From: Gammaproteobacteria bacterium
Lineage (GTDB): Bacteria; Pseudomonadota; Gammaproteobacteria; Pseudomonadales; Litorivicinaceae
Assembly: GCA_002717305.1 (NCBI GenBank)
Contig: PBDH01000030.1
Span: forward strand, 1-18,507
Length of the DNA stretch: 18,507 bases
Direction of reading: 5' to 3'
Shown here piece after piece: positions 13,262 to 18,507 of this stretch. Position 1 is the stretch's first letter. The number at the start of each line of letters is the position of its first letter. The notes beneath the pieces are model-generated. The model did no database searches. It was not told the DNA's origin and was given only the letters and a program-made list of their open reading frames with translations. A program made the translations under genes and the position numbers.

Positions 13262-13839
13262 AAGCTCACCCGTCCTTTATCCTTGCTGGGTTTTACCTGC
13301 GTTATCTTCTGTTCGCTAGTCAAATCATAGAGTGCGTACGATAATGTAATTGTCGAAATATACTCTGGCAGCTCTGGATCAACCACGAAAAGTAAAGGCA
13401 TTTCCGTGTCAGCTCCTGCCTCAAGAGGCTGACGCTCAAAACAAAAACAGTTCACCTTATGCAAGTAGGGTGCGGCTTCAGAAGGGGTTACCGAAGGAAC
13501 CGCTTGCGCTACCATCCATTTACTAGTCGGATTCTTTGCGTAGAATACGGTTTGCCTATCTTCCCCTGGCGACACTCGGATCGACCGCTCTGTCGGTTCA
13601 AAGCTCCAAGGCATATTCGCTGGGTTCACGGTAATGAACTGAACCTTCACTGTCCTAGATCCGTCTACAACAGCAATTTGTGTAGGTCCTTGGTTGAAAT
13701 TTTTTCCGTTCAATCCAGTGATATCACAAAGTACGTCGTATAACGGAACCAATGCAAAACCAAAACCAAACATCACTACAGCGGCTGTTGCCAGCCGAAC
13801 TGCAAGACGCTTCGTCTGCTTCTCGTTCTGCACTGCCAT
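13258..13839 (-). CDS. ctaG: Cytochrome oxidase copper-assembly protein CtaG/Cox11
   Basis: A 193-residue membrane-anchored protein that delivers copper to the Cu(B) site of subunit I. One N-terminal helix (about 16-34) is followed by a periplasmic immunoglobulin-like domain. The copper-binding motif is Cys131-Phe-Cys133 in KVNCFCFERQPL. The LYDVLCDITGLNGK segment right after the membrane helix and the strand ending YALYD are also family features. It starts three bases after the coxA stop and overlaps coxC by four, so it is part of a coupled coxA-ctaG-coxC unit. The total length equals the usual Cox11 length. Confidence 0.95.
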   Translation of the reverse strand: MAVQNEKQTKRLAVRLATAAVVMFGFGFALVPLYDVLCDITGLNGKNFNQGPTQIAVVDGSRTVKVQFITVNPANMPWSFEPTERSIRVSPGEDRQTVFYAKNPTSKWMVAQAVPSVTPSEAAPYLHKVNCFCFERQPLEAGADTEMPLLFVVDPELPEYISTITLSYALYDLTSEQKITQVKPSKDKGRVSL

Positions 13840-13842
13840 AAC

Positions 13843-15441
13843 TTACTTTACCTCCGGGGGAGTCGAGAATGTGTGATACGGGGCCGGGGACGGGAGTGTC
13901 CACTCCAACCCTTGTGCGCCCTCCCAGACTTGAGCCGTCGCCTTCTCGCCAACGCGCACATTCTGGATCACGTTGTAGATAAACACCAACTGCGAGAACC
14001 CAAAGATAAAGGCACCCACCGAGGCCATGCTATTGAAGTCGGCAAACTGTAAAGCATAATCAGGTATCCGACGCGGCATACCCGCCAAACCAACAAAATG
14101 CATTGGGAAAAAAGTAATATTCACGCCCACGAATGACAACCAAAAATGTATCTTACCCATCGTCTCGTTTAGCTGATGACCCGTCCACTTAGGTAGCCAA
14201 TAATAAGTCGCCGCCATTATGGAAAATATTGCACCTGGCACTAATACATAATGGAAGTGGGCTACCACGAAATAAGTGTCATGATACTGGAAGTCGGCAG
14301 GAGCAATCGCGAGCATTAGGCCCGAGAAACCACCAATGGTGAACAAGACAACAAATGCCAACGCGAAAAGCATAGGCGTCTCGAACGTCAACGAGCCCCG
14401 AAACATTGTCGCGACCCAGTTGAATACCTTAACCCCAGTGGGAACTGCGATCAGCATCGTAGCGAACATAAAGAACACCTCACCAACCAGGGGCATTCCG
14501 ACGGTAAACATATGGTGAGCCCAGACAACAAAGGATAACAGGGCGATCGACGCTACGGCATACACCATCGACGCATAGCCGAACAACCTCTTGCGCGCGA
14601 AGGTCGGAATGATCTCACTAATAATACCGAACGCTGGCAGGATCATAATGTAAACTTCGGGGTGGCCAAAGAACCAGAAAACATGCTGAAACAAGACCGG
14701 ATCACCGCCACCAGCTGCGTTGAAAAAAGACGTTCCAAAATGGATGTCCATCAACATCATAGTAACCACACCAGCCAGCACCGGCATCACAGCGATCAAC
14801 AGGAACGCAGTAATCAGCCAGGTCCACACGAAGAGTGGCATCTTAAGTAACGTCATGCCGGGGGCACGCATATTCAAAATGGTTGCGATGATATTAATCG
14901 CACCCATGATAGATGAGGCACCCATGATGTGCACACCGAATATAAAGAATGTGACAGATTCAGGGGCGTAGGTAGTCGACAGTGGTGCGTAGAACGTCCA
15001 GCCAAAGTTAGGCGCACCACCTGGCATAAACAACGATGACAACAATATTAAAAATGCGAACGGAAGAATCCAAAAACTCCAATTATTCATTCGCGGCAAC
15101 GCCATATCTGGAGCACCAACCTGCATTGGGATCATCCAGTTGGCCAAACCTACAAAGGCTGGCATGACAGCGCCGAAAACCATAATGAGTCCATGCATGG
15201 TAGTCATCTGATTGAAGAAATTTGGCTCGACCAATTGCAGGCCGGGCTGGAACAGTTCAGCGCGAATGATCAACGCCATGGTTCCGCCGATCATGAACAT
15301 ACACAAACTGAAAATGAGATACATCGAGCCGATGTCTTTATGATTCGTTGTATACAACCAGCGCCCTAAACCCTTCGCAGGGCCATGGTGGTGTGGATCT
15401 TCATCCTTTACGTGCGGTAGATCTACGTCAACTGTAGCCAT
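13843..15441 (-). CDS. coxA: Cytochrome c oxidase subunit I (aa3 type, A-family)
   Basis: The 532-residue catalytic subunit, reducing O2 to water and pumping protons. Heme and Cu(B) ligands are visible: His83 (TTMHG), His260 with the cross-linked Tyr264 (WFFGHPEVY), His309/His310 (AHHMFTVG), His395 and His397 (VAHFHYVL). The D-channel is represented by Asp112 (APDMALPRMNN) and Glu262. The K-channel is represented by Lys338 (PTGVKVFNW) and Thr368 (FTIGG). This set makes it an A1-type proton-pumping oxidase. Twelve helices fit the length. The His/Asp-rich N-terminal tail (DVDLPHVKDEDPHHHGP) is like other proteobacterial CoxA. It follows coxB by 12 bases. Confidence 0.98.
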   Translation of the reverse strand: MATVDVDLPHVKDEDPHHHGPAKGLGRWLYTTNHKDIGSMYLIFSLCMFMIGGTMALIIRAELFQPGLQLVEPNFFNQMTTMHGLIMVFGAVMPAFVGLANWMIPMQVGAPDMALPRMNNWSFWILPFAFLILLSSLFMPGGAPNFGWTFYAPLSTTYAPESVTFFIFGVHIMGASSIMGAINIIATILNMRAPGMTLLKMPLFVWTWLITAFLLIAVMPVLAGVVTMMLMDIHFGTSFFNAAGGGDPVLFQHVFWFFGHPEVYIMILPAFGIISEIIPTFARKRLFGYASMVYAVASIALLSFVVWAHHMFTVGMPLVGEVFFMFATMLIAVPTGVKVFNWVATMFRGSLTFETPMLFALAFVVLFTIGGFSGLMLAIAPADFQYHDTYFVVAHFHYVLVPGAIFSIMAATYYWLPKWTGHQLNETMGKIHFWLSFVGVNITFFPMHFVGLAGMPRRIPDYALQFADFNSMASVGAFIFGFSQLVFIYNVIQNVRVGEKATAQVWEGAQGLEWTLPSPAPYHTFSTPPEVK

Positions 15442-15453
15442 AATGATACCCCT

Positions 15454-16548
15454 TTATTTCTGGATCGCGCTCGGTTGGATAAAATCACCCACCGAGTTAC
15501 CAAGCGCGTTTCGTTGATAAGTAACCACAGCCGCGATATCGACAGCTGATAACTGTTCTTTAAATGCCTGCATTGCCGTTCCTGACTTACCATTCACTAT
15601 AATGTCTATATGCGTATCCATCTCGCCCGTGGCAATGGTACTCCCCGTGATGGCCGGGAATGCCCCTGGGATCCCTTGGCCATTCGGCTGGTGACATCCA
15701 GCACAGGCCATTTTGTAGACGCCCTCACCCTGTGCAATCAATTCATCCATTGAAAACTCTTTTGAAGCTTCACCGGCCATTGCAAGTTTAATCGCTTTCT
15801 GATCAGCGACCCACTGCTCATAGTCGGCTTCGGCCTTAACCTCAACAACGACCGGCATAAAGCCATGTTCTTTTCCGCACAACTCGGTGCACTGACCGCG
15901 GTATACACCGGGCTGTTCGACCTTGACCCAAGACTCGTTAATAAATCCGGGGATAGCGTCTTTCTTAACTGCAAAGTTTGGGACCCACCATGAGTGGATC
16001 ACGTCGTTCGAGGTGATCAGAAACCGCACTTTTTTATTTGCTGGTATCACGAGCGGGTTATCGACTTCTAGAAGGTAGTTCGGATTTTTCGAGGCCTCGT
16101 TCGCGATCTCTTCACGAGGTGTTGCGAGGTTCGAAAAATAGTCAATATCTTCGTCAAGATATTGATACCGCCACTTCCACTGATAACCGGTAACTTGGAT
16201 CTCCACGTCCGCTTCTGATGTATCGTACATGTCCATGAGGGTTGCGGTTGCTGGAATTGCCATGGCGATAAGTATGATCGAAGGGATAACGGTCCACACG
16301 ACCTCAACTGTCGTATTCTCATGCCAGTGCTCCGATACAGCTCCCTTCGATTTCCTAAACTTAAAAATTGAGTAGAACATCACGCCGAAAACAGCGACAC
16401 CGATCACAACACAAATCCAAAAAATCAACATGTGCAGATCGAAGATTTCCCGAGACAGGGCTGTCACGCCTTCATTCATATTAATTTGCCAGTCTGCCCA
16501 GGCTGGCGCTGACACTAGCGATAGAGCCAAAGTTAGTGCTTTGGTCAT
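15454..16548 (-). CDS. coxB: Cytochrome c oxidase subunit II with fused cytochrome c domain
   Basis: A 364-residue subunit that receives electrons from cytochrome c at the Cu(A) centre. A signal-like N-terminus ending APAWA-DW is followed by two membrane helices (about 35-60 and 82-102) and the cupredoxin domain. Cu(A) ligands are His185 (VIHSWW), Cys220 and Cys224 (QCTELCGKEH), His228 and Met231. A C-terminal c-type heme domain has CAGCH (Cys282, Cys285, His286) and probable ligand Met326 (GTAMQAF), making it the caa3-like form of subunit II. The frame opens at 16587, but the ATG at 16548 is right because GGAGGT ends six bases before it. The preceding 125 bases contain the likely cox promoter. 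Confidence 0.97.
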   Translation of the reverse strand: MTKALTLALSLVSAPAWADWQINMNEGVTALSREIFDLHMLIFWICVVIGVAVFGVMFYSIFKFRKSKGAVSEHWHENTTVEVVWTVIPSIILIAMAIPATATLMDMYDTSEADVEIQVTGYQWKWRYQYLDEDIDYFSNLATPREEIANEASKNPNYLLEVDNPLVIPANKKVRFLITSNDVIHSWWVPNFAVKKDAIPGFINESWVKVEQPGVYRGQCTELCGKEHGFMPVVVEVKAEADYEQWVADQKAIKLAMAGEASKEFSMDELIAQGEGVYKMACAGCHQPNGQGIPGAFPAITGSTIATGEMDTHIDIIVNGKSGTAMQAFKEQLSAVDIAAVVTYQRNALGNSVGDFIQPSAIQK

Positions 16549-16619
16549 TCGCATACCTCCTACGTAATTCAATACGGCGGTTAACAAAACTTTAAAAACT
16601 ACAATTGATCATTACTTGG

Positions 16620-16635
16620 TGTGCACTCCAGCACA
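16620..16635. promoter_or_regulatory. CRP-like palindrome TGTGC-N6-GCACA upstream of coxB
   Basis: TGTGC (16620-16624) and GCACA (16631-16635) are perfect inverted arms with the 6-base spacing of CRP/FNR-family sites (TGTGA-N6-TCACA for CRP), about 72 bases upstream of coxB. A member of that family, or another dimeric regulator, could act here. Only the symmetry is seen. Confidence 0.35.
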
Positions 16636-16673
16636 TATCGAGGTCAAAATTCATCCGGAACTCGAGCTAATAT

Positions 16674-16877
16674 TCAGCCGCTATATTGTACATAAATCAT
16701 TACCACTTGGACAAGTCCGTAAATTCCAGCGAGAAAAATAATCGTCATCAAAATTCCCGCTATCACAAATACAGTAGCGCTACCACGCTCAGAGTCGTAT
16801 CGCCAGTTTCTAGCGGACTGAACTCCTATGAAAGCGCAGATCACACTTGCTAGCGCTTTAAAACACCTACCGATCAT
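16674..16877 (-). CDS. DUF2970 family small membrane protein
   Basis: A 67-residue protein, of unknown function, matching the DUF2970 pattern: an N-terminal amphipathic segment, the signature FIGVQSARNWRYDSERG (about 16-32) and one C-terminal membrane helix (TVFVIAGILMTIIFLAGIYGLVQVV). Such proteins often sit beside aerobic respiratory or c-type oxidase genes in gammaproteobacteria; that is knowledge of the family, not visible here. It lies 125 bases upstream of coxB on the same strand. The start ATG at 16877 has no strong ribosome-binding site, only a GGCCG just before it. The C-terminal YVQYSG is short and complete. Confidence 0.8.
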   Translation of the reverse strand: MIGRCFKALASVICAFIGVQSARNWRYDSERGSATVFVIAGILMTIIFLAGIYGLVQVVMIYVQYSG

Positions 16878-16981
16878 CGGCCTATGTCGCTGGATTCAAA
16901 GTAATTGTGACCTCAGACGCTACCCTCAACGGTTTTTATAGCACAACTCGTAGTCGAAGAATGGTTATATCTAATGATCGC

Positions 16982-17010
16982 GCTCTTTTGCATTTTGGTC
17001 GCAAGAGAGC
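16982..17010. repeat. Hairpin upstream of the DUF2970 gene
   Basis: GCTCTTTTGC (16982-16991) and GCAAGAGAGC (17001-17010) pair over ten positions with a single G-U/mismatch position around a 9-base loop. It lies in a 244-base gene-free stretch between the CDF remnant and the DUF2970 gene. No T-run follows. It may be a transcription end or a chance structure. Confidence 0.35.
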
Positions 17011-17121
17011 TCGATTAACACATGACTGATTACTAGTTCTACGTCAAAAAATCTTAGTAGGTAAAGGTCCATCAAATCCTCGGCCTCTCATAACCGCTTC
17101 AATTGTTTTTAAGAACCTTGG

Positions 17122-17857
17122 CTATCTCGGCTCATGACAGTCTTGGTGAATTTCGAATTTTCTATAAAAATCGGGATCATCTTCCGGACCGATATACAAC
17201 GTCACATCCGCAAGGCCAGCAACATCGATTCCCTGTCGAGCTGGTAAGCCAGGATCCGATTTGAAAGTCTTCTGATGTTGACCTGAGAGAATTGACTGGC
17301 GCGTGTAACTCATTCGAATCTTGACTACCCTAAGTGTGGGATCGAATTTGATAAACATCACGAAAGACCGAACTGCTGTGGATCAACGTTGGGAGGGCTT
17401 CAACTTGCAAATAGGATTAGATATTTTAAGTTAATTCCGGTCTCACCTCCCAAAAAAATGTTGTTGTGATTTTGGTGCGAAATTGAGCAATAAAAAGAGT
17501 GGCAGAGAACCTAAAAACACGTAGATCAAAAATAATTGCGTGCTCTAGAAATCGAATTGTATAGTTTTCATAGATCCCTTTGGCCAACAAAATCCGCCTC
17601 AGGAATAGGTGTCGCAAGCGTGTGAATCCGGTCGTGTCCGTAAGGAAGGTCTGCATTAGACTATACTTCGCTGCCAAGATTACCAGCACATCGGTATTAA
17701 GATCTGAAAGAGAATGAACACCATCCGCGACCTGGGCGTGACTCTGATTAGTGAGGCCTATCACGATTTTATATACGCCGAGTGACCCGTCGACCACGGC
17801 TCCAATCGTTATAACCCGGGTCATAATCTGGGCACTCGTTTTCGTCTCAGCGGACAT
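17122..17857 (-). pseudogene. Decayed cation diffusion facilitator (CDF) metal-efflux gene
   Basis: CDF proteins export Zn, Co, Fe or similar divalent ions across the inner membrane. The N-terminus is intact from the ATG at 17857: TRVITIGAVVDGSLGVYKIV, then VADGVHSLSDLNTDVLVILAAKYS. After about residue 68 the frame loses homology and ends at 17426. In another frame, 17610-17651 reads DLPYGHDRIHTLAT, the conserved family motif (usually HPYGHGRxETLAT). Further on, 17122-17361 contains LADVTLYIGPEDD, like the C-terminal DVTVHIDPEDD of the family, with SEDFQIG (family SEGHQIG) in yet another frame. The span, about 245 codons against the usual 290-300, shows frameshifts plus a deletion of the central helices. 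It overlaps the upstream HupE-like gene (TAATG). Confidence 0.82.
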
Positions 17858-18507
17858 TAACCAGTCACCCTTTCTACAAACCAATAGACCCCGACCAGAC
17901 CAATGATCGCCGAAATCGGCACAGCTACTCGCCCTCGGTACCAGGGAAATCTCATAACCCAGATACCTACCGAGAGATAGGCCGCCAAGATAACCGCTAG
18001 TTGTCCAATTTCGACCCCTCCGTTAAATGCCAGAAGACCCACCAAAAAATCACGTTCGGGTAACCCAAGTTCGGTCAAGACTCCAGCGAAGCCCAGCCCG
18101 TGCAATAAGCCGAAAAAAAACACAACCAGTGTACGCGATGTGTTCACCCGGTGGTGCCATATGTTTTCCACAGCGATGTATACAATAGAGGCGGCAATCA
18201 GTGGTTCAACAACCGACGCTGGAAGCCTCAGTACCCCGTAGAGACCGAGTGCCAGGGTCACCGAATGCGCCACGGTGAAGGCCGTCACTTGAATAAGTAA
18301 ATCGATGAAACGTTTAGAAATTAGGGCCAAACCCAAAATAAAAATAATGTGGTCGAGACCTTTCGGTATGATGTGTGTAAAACCTAGTACCAAGTACTCG
18401 GCCACAAGCGCCCCCACAGAACGTTCGACAGCTCGGTCGAGTAATAGGGCGTCTGACGTACGGCCGCTTCTCACAAACTGGACTACCGGGTCAGCATTCT
18501 CCAGAAA
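17857..18507 (-). CDS. HupE/UreJ-family membrane protein (5' end beyond the window)
   Basis: An inner-membrane protein of the HupE/UreJ_2 type; members of the broader group are linked to nickel or other metal uptake, but the substrate here is unknown. Conserved features are FTHIIPKGLDHIIFILGL (His-rich helix), FTVAHSVTLALG and FFFGLLHGLGFAG with about six helices. A GTG at 18474 could start it, but the frame stays open through 18507 (FLENADPVVQF...). Relatives in this group often have an extracytoplasmic N-terminal domain before the first helix, so I treat this as the C-terminal 216 codons of a longer gene. It is followed directly by the broken CDF gene (TAATG overlap), suggesting a former metal-handling pair. 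Confidence 0.85.
   Translation of the reverse strand, partial: FLENADPVVQFVRSGRTSDALLLDRAVERSVGALVAEYLVLGFTHIIPKGLDHIIFILGLALISKRFIDLLIQVTAFTVAHSVTLALGLYGVLRLPASVVEPLIAASIVYIAVENIWHHRVNTSRTLVVFFFGLLHGLGFAGVLTELGLPERDFLVGLLAFNGGVEIGQLAVILAAYLSVGIWVMRFPWYRGRVAVPISAIIGLVGVYWFVERVTG

Overview
The window looks like part of a chromosome from a gammaproteobacterium, probably marine or another free-living aerobe. The signs are moderate G+C, a CsrA homologue, a sigma-54/NtrC-type control region before an ammonium channel, and an aa3-type cytochrome oxidase cluster carrying the gammaproteobacterial accessory genes (DUF2909, SURF1, a SCO-like protein, ctaA, ctaB, DUF2970). The genus cannot be named from the sequence alone.

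Left part (1-5265). A pyruvate kinase gene runs off the left edge on the minus strand. Between it and a plus-strand ammonium channel gene (amt) lie a decayed C-terminal piece of a glyceraldehyde-3-phosphate dehydrogenase gene, a good sigma-54 promoter match and a near-perfect NtrC-type palindrome. Minus-strand genes follow: an unrecognised membrane-anchored protein, an AlkB-like dioxygenase gene overlapping a class-I glutamine amidotransferase gene (ATGA overlap), and a csrA with an extra codon.

Middle (5266-9106), all on the plus strand: a cytochrome b561-type membrane protein (preceded by a 41-codon possible gene remnant), an AI-2E/PerM-family permease, a gene-free stretch of about 600 bp rich in palindromes and repeats, then the overlapping azlC-azlD branched-chain amino acid exporter pair and a 41-codon ORF with a strong ribosome-binding site.

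Right part (9107-16877): a tightly packed minus-strand cluster, in transcription order DUF2970, coxB (with a fused cytochrome c domain), coxA, ctaG, coxC, surf1, a SCO-like thiol protein, ctaA and ctaB. It encodes the oxidase subunits, Cu delivery (CtaG, possibly the SCO-like protein), heme a insertion or assembly (SURF1) and heme A synthesis (CtaB makes heme O, CtaA oxidises it). One small gene (DUF2909) sits inside the cluster on the opposite strand.

Right end (17122-18507): a HupE/UreJ-family membrane protein, cut by the window edge, is followed with a TAATG overlap by a cation diffusion facilitator gene that has clearly decayed. Its N-terminal block, its YGH motif in another frame and its C-terminal domain end can all still be recognised. 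I saw no tRNA, rRNA, CRISPR array, insertion sequence or phage gene. No new multi-gene system stands out. The best leads are the regulatory layout before amt, the three gene remnants, the CsrA variant and the antisense DUF2909 gene.
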